DNA from: Spirogloea muscicola
Lineage: Eukaryota; Streptophyta; Zygnematophyceae; Spirogloeales; Spirogloeaceae
Assembly (NCBI GenBank): GCA_009602725.1
Contig: WELB01000194.1
Location: 255,181 to 266,446, forward strand
Length of the DNA stretch: 11,266 nt
Reading direction: 5' to 3'
Both the position numbers and the translations under genes were made by a program. Shown piece by piece: positions 1 to 6,775 of this stretch. The notes under the pieces were generated by a model that had not been told where the DNA came from, did no database searches, and saw only the letters and a program-made list of their open reading frames with translations. Positions within the stretch are counted from its first letter, which is position 1. Every line of letters starts with the position of its first letter.

Positions 1-217
1 CTATGTTCTCGAGTAGGGTATGGAAGCGAGGACCCAAGCAGCCGAAAGTGTCGATTGCGGCCGGGAGGAGGTGGTCACTGCGGGGGTAGTCTGAGTAGTG
101 TCGGAGCTTTTTCTGCTCAGCACCTCCCACTGCGTGGCCAGCAATGTGTGTGGAAGCGGAACTCTTGTATGCCTCAGTCACCACCACATCAACCAAAGCT
201 CGTGGGCCTCCGCCAGG
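1..217 (-). pseudogene. Antisense RLE-domain fragment of a diverged LINE-like retrotransposon
   Basis: Read on the minus strand from about 214 to 2, this stretch is an uninterrupted frame with the core of the endonuclease-like domain found in the other copies. It begins GGPRALVDVVVTEAYKS, continues with GHAV, AEQKKLRHYSDYP and AAIDTFGCLGPRF, and runs off the window edge. The matching segment of copy 1 reads GGPRLLLDVVTTD, then KELKYADHP and LAIDTHGALGARW. The residues that match the family are the Asp in (V/L)DVV, the lysines before the Y-S/A-D motif, and the AID-x-x-G-x-x-G block. I infer a PD-(D/E)XK-like nuclease role. The protein sequence differs clearly from all other copies here, so it is a separate subfamily. 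It joins an antisense 3' end at about 217/218. It is a fragment without start or stop. Confidence 0.75.
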
Positions 218-388
218 AAGGGGGCCAGGGAAGCGCTAAGAAACAGAAACAAAGCAGCTACGAATCACTCAGTAACCTCTGCTAAGCAGCCGCAGGTCGG
301 AGATGCTAGGCTCGTTGAAGTGGGTCCCCTGGCCAGAGCCAGAGGCAGCAGCGAGGGCTCTGCCGGCACGAAAGCAAGGTGCATCGCC
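218..388 (-). pseudogene. Antisense 3' end of a copy-1-type LINE (C-terminus plus start of 3' UTR)
   Basis: This is the reverse complement of the copy 1 end (about 1505-1650). On the minus strand it encodes the C-terminus, ending in SDLRLLSRGY with the TGA at 269-271, then a 3' UTR running through TTTCTTAGCGCTTCC to about 218. A 5-bp insertion (AGCAA) near 372-378 separates it from the copy 1 sequence. Its 5' end meets the plus-strand copy 1 head to head at 384-388, where TCGCC fits both sides. It lacks the terminal hairpin tail, so its 3' junction with the RLE fragment at 217/218 is not a clean full-length 3' end. Confidence 0.8.
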
Positions 389-1650
389 AGCCGCTATCCA
401 CCAGGCGGCGCTACCCCTCAGCCACAGTGGTCTCGGCCTGCGCCCGCTCGCCCGTTCTTGCCTGGCGGCATACCTCGGCAGCTGGGCGCCAGACTGCCGC
501 CTCCGTGGCCCAGCGCTTCATGGCCCCCGGCCGGTGTGCACTGGAGCAGGCGGTGGTGGAGGTCGACATGGGCCCGCTGCCGTTCCAGGTGTCGCTTCGC
601 TCCGCCCACCAGGAGCTGCTCGCGGCGCACCCGGACCTGGCAGGCCAGGCGGTCTCCTTTGCGCACCTCGTGCACACCGCTGACCTGCGCGTCCAAGCGC
701 GCATCGCGGCCTTGGTCGACAAGGCCGCCTACACCACCGCCGTGCTGCAGCTCCCCGAGGCCGACCTGCGCGGGCACGCGAGACTCCACTCGGCCTCTTC
801 CCGGGGGCAGCGGCGTGGCTCCAGGCCCTCTACCTCAATGACGCCCTCACTCTCCCGGACGAGGTGTTCCGCAGTGCCGTCCACCGGCTCCTAGGCCTAC
901 CGCCGCCATGTCTCCAGGGTGTGCGTCAATGTGAGTGTGGCGAGCGCGGGACCGAGCCTGGAGAGCTGGCTGCTCATGTTCTGCGCTGTTCCCACTGGCT
1001 GAGAGCGGACAGCGGCCCCCGACCGCCTCCGCAATGTGATGCATGGCATCCTGTTGGAGGCTGGCTTCTCCGTGGCAGCGGAGCACTCCGGCATCATGCC
1101 GATCCAGGAAAGGGCCAACGGTCTCCACGCCCGGCGTGTGGACCTGGTGGCCACCCCACAGGCCGGCGGGCCACGTCTTCTCCTGGACGTGGTGACCACT
1201 GATGTCTACGACCGCTCACACCCAGCTCAATGTGCCACCAAGGCTGGGTATGCGGTCGCCTGCGCTGCGTGGGCTAAAGAGCTGAAGTACGCAGACCATC
1301 CGCGGGAAGACGAGTTCTTCCCGTTGGCCATTGATACCCATGGGGCGCTGGGCGCTCGGTGGCTCGAGCTGCTCACCGAGCTCGCCCGCCAAACCATCGC
1401 CCGTCGCTTCCATGGGAAGCCGGTAGACTTTCCTACAGCCGGGTCGCTAGCGCAAGTGTATCGGATGCGCCTGGCCGTCTCGCTGCAGAGGTTTATGGCC
1501 CGGGCGATGCACCTTCGTGCCGGCAGAGCCCTCGCTGCTGCCTCTGGCTCTGGCCAGGGGACCCACTTCAACGAGCCTAGCATCTCCGACCTGCGGCTGC
1601 TTAGCAGAGGTTACTGAGTGATTCGTAGCTGCTCTGTTTCTTAGCGCTTC
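384..1650 (+). pseudogene. LINE-like retrotransposon copy 1 (zinc finger plus RLE C-terminal half), frameshifted
   Basis: This is a 5'-truncated copy that starts in the region after the reverse transcriptase thumb. The order is: GLGLRPLARSCLAAYLGSWA (about 450-490); a 1-bp frameshift near 490; SAHQELLAAHPDL and ADLRVQARIAAL (about 600-720); another frameshift near 780; a CECG-x12-H-x4-C-x2-H type zinc knuckle (about 929-995); a third frameshift near 1000-1030; then an uninterrupted frame to the TGA at 1615-1617. That last frame holds the RLE-like domain: RRVDLVATP, LLLDVVTTD, KELKYADHP and PLAIDTHGALGARW. The C-terminus is SDLRLLSRGY. A zinc finger followed by an RLE is the C-terminal layout of R2-, NeSL- and Dualen-type LINEs. 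The 3' UTR stops at about 1650, short of the hairpin tail, where copy 2 begins. Three frameshifts make it non-functional. Confidence 0.85.
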
Positions 1651-1806
1651 ACCACTGACAGCTTTGCTTCCAGCAGCGCAAAGCGCTCGTCGGAGGAGGC
1701 GGGCTACGCAGTCGGCCAAGCGGCGGGCGAGAAGGAACGGAAGTACTCGGACCACCCGGTGGGCGACGAGTTCATTCCACTGGCAGTGGACGTGCACGGA
1801 GCCTTT

Positions 1807-1813
1807 GGCTCCA
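1807..1813. repeat. Target-site duplication GGCTCCA (left copy; right copy 1980-1986)
   Basis: GGCTCCA occurs immediately on each side of the 166-bp insert. Keeping one copy restores the RLE reading frame of copy 2 (GAFGS followed by RWLDLL), which supports a genuine insertion duplication. Confidence 0.88.
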
Positions 1814-1979
1814 AATGAAGAAAGTGCTCGCCCATTGAGAATAGGGGCTGGAACAACCAGCCCGAAAAAGAATGAACAGAGTACGAGAAGGGGGCCAGGG
1901 GAAGCGCTAAGAAACAGAAACAAAGCAGCTACGAGACACTCAGTAACCCCTGCTAAGCAGCCGCAGATCAGAGATGCTG
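1814..1979 (-). mobile_element. 5'-truncated antisense LINE insertion (166 bp) with 7-bp TSD
   Basis: On the minus strand the insert begins with the last codons of a copy-1-type element (CAGCATCTCTGATCTGCGG onward), has its TGA at 1940-1942, and carries a full 3' UTR. The UTR ends with the hairpin (stem 1845-1851 with 1857-1863, 5-nt loop) and a terminal GGGCGAGCACTTTCTTCATT. GGCTCCA flanks it at 1807-1813 and 1980-1986. This matches target-primed reverse transcription with strong 5' truncation. It is the best view of a complete 3' UTR for this subfamily and shows that the tail is not followed by poly(A). Confidence 0.9.
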
Positions 1980-2234
1980 GGCTCCAGATGGCTTGACTTG
2001 CTCCACCGCCTGGCGCGGCGTGCAGCGGCCCGCCGCCTCGGGCAGCAGGGCGAGCAGCCCGGCTTCAACGTAGCCACGTCCCTCGCTCAGGTGTTCCGTA
2101 TGCGTTTGGCCGTCTCGATGCAGCGGTCCCTCGCCTTCGCGGTTCACTTGCGCGCAGGCCGAGCTTTGGCGGCGGCCTCCGGCTGCCGTCAGGGCGACGT
2201 CTTTCCACCAGCTAGCTACTCGGATCTGCATCTC

Positions 2235-2467
2235 CTGTCTAGAGGTTACTGAGCGTTCCCTGGCTGATGTCTTGATCCTAGTCGTTCGCACTCAAGCTCC
2301 CTCAGACCTTGTCCATTCTTTTGGGCTGGCCTTTCCCAGCCACCAGTCAATCTGGCCGCGCTTTCTCTGTCTAGAGGTTACTGAGCGTTCCCTGGCTGAT
2401 GTCTTAGTCCTAGTCGTTCGCACTTAAGCTCCCTCAGACATTGTCCATTCTTTTGGGCTGGCCTTTC
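2235..2467 (+). repeat. Tandem duplication (132-bp period) of the copy 2 3' end and 3' UTR
   Basis: The segment starting CTGTCTAGAGGTTACTGAGC at 2235 recurs at 2367. The first unit (2235-2366) carries the stop codon, the 3' UTR and the tail, with a hairpin GGCTGG (2324-2329) pairing with CCAGCC (2336-2341), and ends CGCGCTTTCT. The second unit runs to about 2467 and stops inside the hairpin. The two are similar but not identical (CTTGATCC versus CTTAGTCC, CTCAAGC versus CTTAAGC). Either a 5'-truncated second copy inserted at the end of the first, or an unequal exchange, could produce this. Confidence 0.85.
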
Positions 2468-3321
2468 TTCTCTTTCCAGACGCGGTATTCAGGACGGCGG
2501 CCCACCGCCTCCTCGGCCTCCTCCCTCCCTGCCTCATCGGGGTCCAACAGTGCGAGTGCGGTGTCCGCCACGATGACCCTGCGGCGTTGGCGGCCCACAT
2601 GCTCCGCTGTGCACACGGGGGCGAGCGGACAGGTTCGCACGACCTCCTGCGAGACGCCATGCAGGGTGTGTTCCTGGAGGCCGGCTACAAGGTGGCAGTG
2701 GAGAACTCCACGATAATGCCCATCCTGCGGGGCGCCGATGGACAGCTTCACACCCGCCGCGCGGACCTCGTTGCCATCCCGCCCGGAGGAGGTCCGCGCA
2801 TCATCGCTGATGTGGTAACTGCCGATTGCGTTGATTCGGCCAACCCCGCAAGGTCCGCGACGCTCGTCGGGCACGCGGTCGCTCTGGCGGCTCGGAGTAA
2901 GGAGCGCAAGTACTCTGACCACCCTCCAGGCGATGCCTTCGCGGCACTGGCCATTGACGTACACGGGGCATTTGGCAGTGGCTGGTTGGATCTCCTCCAG
3001 CGGCTTGCCCGGGAGGCCATCGATCGGCGGCAGGGTTCGCCAGGCTTCAATGCTGCCGGCTCCCTCTCGCAGGTCTTTCGGATGAGGCTGGCGGTCTCGC
3101 TGCAGCGCTCTTTGGCTTCTTCTTCTTTGGCTCATGCGGTCCAAGCGCGGGCTGGCCGTGCTATGGCTGCTGCTTCCGGGTCTCGGCAAAGTGCCGCTTC
3201 TCCTGCTCCGAGTTACTCTGATCTGCGGTTGCCTCTGTTCATTCTTTTTCGGGCTGGTTGTTCCAGCCCCTATTCTCAATGGGCGAGCACTTTCTTCTTG
3301 TTGCTCACACGTGGATACTGA
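2468..3321 (+). pseudogene. LINE-like retrotransposon copy 3: open zinc-finger plus RLE frame with an in-frame 24-codon tail insertion
   Basis: A single open frame runs from about 2468 to the TGA at 3319-3321, with no credible own start codon because the 5' end is truncated. The order is: DAVFRTAAHRLLGLLPPC; a zinc knuckle (QCECG, Cys codons 2551-2553 and 2557-2559, then HMLRCAH around 2596-2619); SHDLLRDAMQGVFLEAGY; then the RLE-like core (RRADLVAIPPGGG, IIADVVTAD, KERKYSDHP, LAIDVHGAFGSGW); FRMRLAVSLQRSLA; AGRAMAAASGS; and SYSDLRL. It is then interrupted by a 67-bp hairpin-tail insertion (3233-3299, TSD GTTGC) before the final LLTRGY. Insertion plus TSD is 72 bp, so the frame survives. This is the best preserved endonuclease half in the window; it has no reverse transcriptase part. 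The nuclease assignment rests on motif layout, not on a database search. Confidence 0.82.
3233..3299 (+). mobile_element. 67-bp tail-only micro-insertion with 5-bp TSD GTTGC
   Basis: The insert consists only of the conserved LINE 3' tail: CTCTGTTCATTCTTTTTC, the hairpin GGGCTGG (3251-3257) with CCAGCCC (3263-3269), then TATTCTCAATGGGCGAGCAC and TTTCTTCTT. GTTGC flanks it at 3228-3232 and 3300-3304. Taking out one TSD and the insert gives SDLRLLTRGY, as in sister copies. It has no intron-like GT...AG ends. Confidence 0.88.
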
Positions 3322-3446
3322 GCAGCCATCTGCATCTCCCTCTGCACCATCTTGCACTTTGTAGTGTAGTCCTTTTTCAGCAGACAAAGAAAGAAAGCAA
3401 AGAAAGCTTTGGTTTCTTAGCGCTTCCTCTGGCTTCCTCTGGCCCC
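3322..3446 (+). other. 3' UTR of copy 3 and start of a copy-1-type tail
   Basis: After the stop the sequence is unlike the other UTR types (GAGCAGCCATCTGCATCTCC onward), up to about 3410. From about 3411 it matches the copy 1 type UTR (TTTCTTAGCGCTTCC and GGCCCCCTTCTCG). I see no gene here. Confidence 0.6.
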
Positions 3447-3586
3447 CTTCTCGTTCTTTGTTCATTCTTTTTTGGGCTGGCTTGTCCAGCCCCTATCCTC
3501 AATGGGCGAGCCCTTTCTTCTCGTTCTTTGTTCATTCTTTTTTGGGCTGGCTTGTCCAGCCCCTATCCTCAATGGGCGAGCCCTTT
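3447..3586 (+). repeat. Perfect 70-bp tandem duplication of the LINE 3' tail
   Basis: Units 3447-3516 and 3517-3586 are identical over all 70 bp. Each holds the hairpin (3474-3480 with 3486-3492, and 3544-3550 with 3556-3562, loop CTTGT) and the ATGGGCGAGCCCTTT end. Complete identity amid otherwise diverged tails implies a recent duplication. Confidence 0.92.
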
Positions 3587-3621
3587 CTTTTTCAGCACCT
3601 CTTTCTTTGGCTTTGAACATT

Positions 3622-3660
3622 GTCCATTCTTTTTGGGTTGGCTTTGCCAGCCCCTCTTTC
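3622..3660 (+). repeat. LINE 3' tail copy lacking its end
   Basis: The stretch ATTGTCCATTCTTTTTGGG is followed by hairpin arms GGGTTGG (3636-3642) and CCAGCCC (3648-3654), with one G-T wobble. It lacks the GGGCGAGC terminal box and is cut off by the short copy beginning about 3661. Confidence 0.7.
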
Positions 3661-3910
3661 TTTGCGCGCTCTAAGTCAGGCCTCCGGCTTTCGTGGCGGC
3701 GCTCCAGCTCCCCAAGTTAGCTTGTCAGATTTGTTTGTGCTCACCCGTGGGTACTAATGTCATCTTAGGTACCTTAGATTAGGTCTCCGTATTATGTAGC
3801 ATTGTTTAGTCTGCACTCGACTCTGCCTGAACAATGTATTGGCTTGAATTGGCCTCCCTTTCAATTCATGCGCCCCGCGCGCCTTCTCTCTTTATGGGCG
3901 AGCCTTCTTC
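3661..3910 (+). pseudogene. Short 5'-truncated LINE copy (C-terminus and a distinct 3' UTR)
   Basis: The frame from about 3676 reads ASGFRGGAPAPQVSLSDLFV and then LTRGY, with the stop TAA at 3755-3757. It aligns with the C-terminal ASG...SDL...L(T/S)RGY of the longer copies. Its 3' UTR (about 3758-3890) is AT-richer and unlike the other three UTR types, yet it ends with TTATGGGCGAGCCTTCTTC, the shared terminal box. It represents a fourth subfamily and uses TAA instead of TGA. Only about 27 codons remain. Confidence 0.72.
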
Positions 3911-4064
3911 TTCTCAATGGGCGAGCACCTTCTTCTTCTTCTTTTTCCCAGCCACCAGTCAATCTGGCCGCGGTTTCTTCCCCTGGCCCCCTTCTCGTAC
4001 TCTGTTCATTCTTTTTCGGGCAGGTTTTTCCAGCCCCTATTCTCAATGGGCGAGCACTTTCTTC
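3911..4064 (+). repeat. Cluster of three or more LINE 3' tail pieces, plus strand
   Basis: TCAATGGGCGAGCACC at 3912-3927 is a tail end. The stretch 3948-3980 (CCAGCCACCAGTCAATCTGG onward) matches the last about 30 bp of the copy 2 tail (2336-2366). From 3982 to about 4064 a copy-1-type tail follows, with CTGGCCCCCTTCTCG, hairpin arms GGGCAGG (4018-4024) and CCAGCCC (4030-4036), and AATGGGCGAGCACTTTCTTC. Confidence 0.8.
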
Positions 4065-4079
4065 ATGGAAGCGAAGGGA

Positions 4080-4230
4080 CCGCTGCCCGAGAAGAATCGA
4101 CAAGGTTCAAAGAGAAGAGCTCGCCCATAGAAAAGAGGGGCTGGCAAAGCCAACCCAAAAAGAATGGACAATGTCCAAGGGGCCAGAATGCGAAGGGGCC
4201 AGAATGAATTGCTCGACCATAGAAGAGTCT
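4080..4230 (-). repeat. Cluster of antisense LINE 3' tail pieces
   Basis: On the minus strand, 4108-4172 is a tail with ACATTGTCCATTC, the hairpin GGGTTGG-CTTTG-CCAGCCC and TATGGGCGAGCTCTTC. A partial one (CCTTGTCGATTCTTCTCGGG) sits at about 4080-4107, and a decayed terminal box (CTCTTCTATGGTCGAGC) at 4209-4225. Within it the 16-bp unit containing AAGGGGCCAGAATG is repeated in tandem (about 4174-4206). I see no gene in this stretch. Confidence 0.7.
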
Positions 4231-4243
4231 AGGTTTGGGGTTT

Positions 4244-6638
4244 AGGGTTTCGCCAGAGGAGGTGGTCTTGAGGCTGACGCTCTCAAAAGGAACAAGGGTC
4301 TCCACGCCAGCCGTCGCGCAGCCGCCGGCGGCCCCTCCCGCATGCTTACCGAGCACCTGCAGGAGAGGCTGCGGACTCCAACGCGCTGCTGCAGATCTGC
4401 CAGCATCTGGCTCGGGACAATGTGCCGGCCAGCATCCGCAGCGTACTGTGCACCAGCACGCTGCTCGCCCTCGACAAGCCGGGCGGGGCAGTCAGGCCCA
4501 TTGCCACTGGGGAGGTCCTCTACCGCCTGGTGAGCCGCGTTCTCTGGCAGCAGCATGCGGGGCCGGCGCAGGTGCACCTGGCGCCACATCAATACGGCGC
4601 GTGGCTATGGAGTGGAGGTGAGGCCGTGGTCTACGGGGTCCGTGCAACCTTGGACCGACACCCGGGGTGGCTGGTACTGGCCGTCGATGTAAAACATGCG
4701 TTCAACACCGTGGAGCGCGCCTGCATTGCGGAGGAGCTCCGGGCCGCCTTCCCCTCCCTGGTACCCTTCTTCCGCTTGGGGTACGGTCAACCCGGCGACC
4801 TCCTCTATCCTCCATTGGCGAGCACTTTCTTCTCCTCTGGAGGACAGGGGGGGACCAAGTGGAGGTCCTGCAGTCCCAAGCGGGCACGCGGCAGGGGGAC
4901 CCCCTCGCCGGCTTCTACTTTGCGCTCGCTCACCACCGGGCTCTGCAGGCTACCGCGGCGGCTCACCCAGGGGTCCTACTGCCAACCTTCGCCAACGACA
5001 CCACCATGGTCGGCCCTCCGGACGACGTGGCGGCGGCCTTTGGCACCTTCGAGCTGCAGCTGGCCACCCTCGGCTTGTCCACCCGGGCGTCGAAGTGCAC
5101 AGCCTGGTCCCCCTGCGGCCTCCCATTTACCCTGGCGCTACCCCCCCAATGCCGGACCCCGGCAGACGGCCTCACCCTCCTGGGTCCCCCCATCGGTGCA
5201 CCGTCCTTCGTGGAGGGGCAGCTGCACGCCCACCTCGAGGAGCACCTTCTGCCTGCGGCCCGGCTCCCCGAGTTGCACGATATGCAACTGTCTTTGGCCA
5301 TGCTGACCAAGGCAATTGCGCAGAGACCCCAGTATTTGGCGCAGGCCACCCCGCCGTCCCCAGGGGCGCTGGCGGCGTACGCGGGGTTCGATGCAGGCAT
5401 GGTGGCGAGCCTGGCGGCCCTGGTCCGCCACCAGGGCTTCATCCAGTCGCCGGCCGCTCTTCACCAGGCGTCACTACCCACCAGCTACAGGGTCTCGGCC
5501 TGCGCCCGCTCCTCCGTTCCTGCAGGGCGGCGTATCTCGGTAGCTGGGCCCAGACAGCCGCCTCCGTGTCCCAGCGCTTCCTGGTCCACGGCCGGCGTGC
5601 GCTGGAGCGGGCGGTGGCGGAGGTAAACACAGGCGTGCTGCCTTTCCAGGCATCGCTCTGCTCTGCCCACCAGGAGCTGCTCGCGGCACACCCGGATCTG
5701 GTGAGCCAGGCGGTCCAGTCCGAGCACATCGCGCACACCGCCGACCTGCGCGTCCAGGCGCGCTTCGCGGCTGCGATCGACAAGGCAGCCTTCACCGCCT
5801 TGCTGCAGCTCCCGGAGGCCGACCTTCGCGGACGCGCTCCACTCGGCCTCCTCCCCGGGGGCGGCGGCGTGGCTCCAGGCCCTCCCCCTCAACGACGCCC
5901 TCACTCTTCCGGACGAGGCATTTCGAAGTGCCGTCCACCAGCGTCCTGGGCTTGCCGCCGCCGTGTCTCCAGGGTGTCCGTCAATGTGAGTGTGGCGAGC
6001 GAGGGGCCGAGCCTGGCGAACTGGCTGCTCATGTTCTGCGCTGTTCCCATGGCGGAGAGAGGACGGCAGCCCCGACCGCCTCTGTGATGCGATGCATGGC
6101 ATCCTGGTGGAGGCTGGCTTCTTGGTGGCAGCAGAGCACTCCGGCGTCAGGCCGCTCCAGGAAAGGGCCGACGGTATCCACGCACGTCGCGTAGACCTTG
6201 TGGCCACCCCACAAACTGGCGGGCCATGTCTTATCCTGGACGTGGTGACCACAGATGCATACGACCGCTCACACCCAGCCCAATGTGCCATCAAGGCTGG
6301 GTACGCGGTCGCCTGCGCCGCTCGGGCTAAAAAACTGAATTATGCTGATCATCCACCGGAAGACGAGTTCTTCCCGCTGGCTATTGACACCCATGGGGCG
6401 CTGGGCGCTCGGTGGCTCTAGCTGCTCAACTAGCTCGCCCGCCACGCCATCGCCCGCCGCTTCCATGGGGAGCCGGTGGACTTCCCTGCAGCTGGGTCGC
6501 TCGCTGCAGAGGTCAATGGCCCGCGCGCTGCACCTGCGTGCCGGCAGAGCCCTCGCTGCTGCCTCTGGCTCTGGCCAGGGGACCCACTTCCAGGAGCCTA
6601 GCTTCTCTGGTCTGCGGCTGCTTAGCAGGGGTTACTGA
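4244..6638 (+). pseudogene. LINE-like retrotransposon copy 4: reverse transcriptase, zinc finger and RLE, heavily mutated
   Basis: This is the longest copy. The RT part: an N-terminal finger piece (SPEEVVLRL, then GGPSRMLTEHLQE at about 4327-4365); a 2-bp frameshift near 4364; LLALDKPGGAVRPIATGE; HQYGAWLWSGGEAVVYGVR; motif A LAVDVKHAFNTVE (Asp codon 4686-4688); GYGQPGDLL; a 25-bp tail insertion (4807-4831) that shifts the frame; motif B TRQGDPLAGFYFA (4886-4924); motif C FANDTT (4988-5005), with Asn where FADD is expected; LSTRASKC; and LLGPPIGAP. After a thumb-like region come GLGLRPLLRSC (frame change near 5487), a zinc knuckle CECG...HVLRCSH, and RLE pieces RRVDLVATP, LILDVVTTD, KKLNYADHP, LAIDTHGALGARW. 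Two stops at 6419-6421 and 6431-6433 and a 32-bp deletion near 6500 follow. It ends LRLLSRGY with the TGA at 6636-6638. Upstream coding regions (ORF1, any AP endonuclease) are absent. Confidence 0.9.
4807..4831 (+). mobile_element. 25-bp tail-end micro-insertion in the RT with 7-bp TSD CTCCTCT
   Basis: The insert contains only the last part of the tail, with CATTGGCGAGCACTTTCTT. CTCCTCT flanks it at 4800-4806 and 4832-4838. Taking out 32 bp (insert plus one TSD) joins the two RT frames at GDLLWRTGGDQVEV, which is exactly what RT homologs predict between motifs A and B. Its 3' end matches that of the 67-bp insert. Confidence 0.85.
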
Positions 6639-6775
6639 GTGATCAGTAGCTGCTTTCTTTCTTTTTGTGCTTGTTTTTCTTAGCGCTTCCCTTTGGCCCC
6701 CTTCTCGTAATTTGCTCATTCTTTTTTTGGCTGGCTTTTCCAGCCCCTATCAGCAATGGGCGAGCGCTTTCTCCT
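6639..6775 (+). other. 3' UTR and hairpin tail of copy 4
   Basis: It matches the copy 1 type UTR: GAGTGATCAGTAGCTGC, TTTCTTAGCGCTTCC, GGCCCCCTTCTCG, a hairpin with GGCTGG (6729-6734) and CCAGCC (6740-6745), then AATGGGCGAGCGCTTTCTCC. It shows that the tail is normally the 3' end of the element. Confidence 0.85.

Larger units (their letters stand above)
1651..2252 (+). pseudogene. LINE-like retrotransposon copy 2 (RLE domain and C-terminus), interrupted by an antisense insertion
   Basis: The coding remnant is in two pieces. At 1651-1813 it reads TTDSFASSSAKRS, then EKERKYSDHPVGDEF and PLAVDVHGAFGS. At 1987-2252 it resumes with RWLDLLHRLARR, FRMRLAVSMQRSLA and RAGRALAAASG, and ends SDLHLLSRGY with the TGA at 2250-2252. 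The two pieces join precisely once the 166-bp antisense insert (1814-1979) and one copy of its 7-bp target duplication are taken out. The insert shifts the frame (173 bp, not a multiple of three). The 5' end is truncated inside the RLE, directly after the copy 1 3' UTR. Protein and 3' UTR differ from copy 1, so this is a different subfamily. Confidence 0.85.

Noticed and set aside
98-841. Long plus-strand frame across 98-841
   Set aside because: It crosses an antisense RLE fragment and the head-to-head junction, and has Pro/Arg-rich shadow composition.
218-1650. Large inverted repeat as a DNA transposon with terminal inverted repeats
   Set aside because: The inverted parts are 3' ends of a LINE with C-terminal coding sequence and no transposase lies between them.
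3233-3299. Introner-like element (mobile intron)
   Set aside because: The repeat scale, TSD and algal host suggested it, but the insert has no GT start or AG end at usable positions, and the two TSD-flanked tail-only copies differ in length.
3447-3586. CRISPR-like repeat array
   Set aside because: The repeated units are directly adjacent without unique spacers and are LINE 3' tails; the context is eukaryotic.
4241-4250. Interstitial telomere array
   Set aside because: Only one or two units are present at each site; too short to call, so it is kept only as an observation.
4696-6087. 463-codon plus-strand frame
   Set aside because: Only its middle part (about 5488-5830) agrees with the LINE protein; the rest is the wrong frame of the RT and zinc finger.
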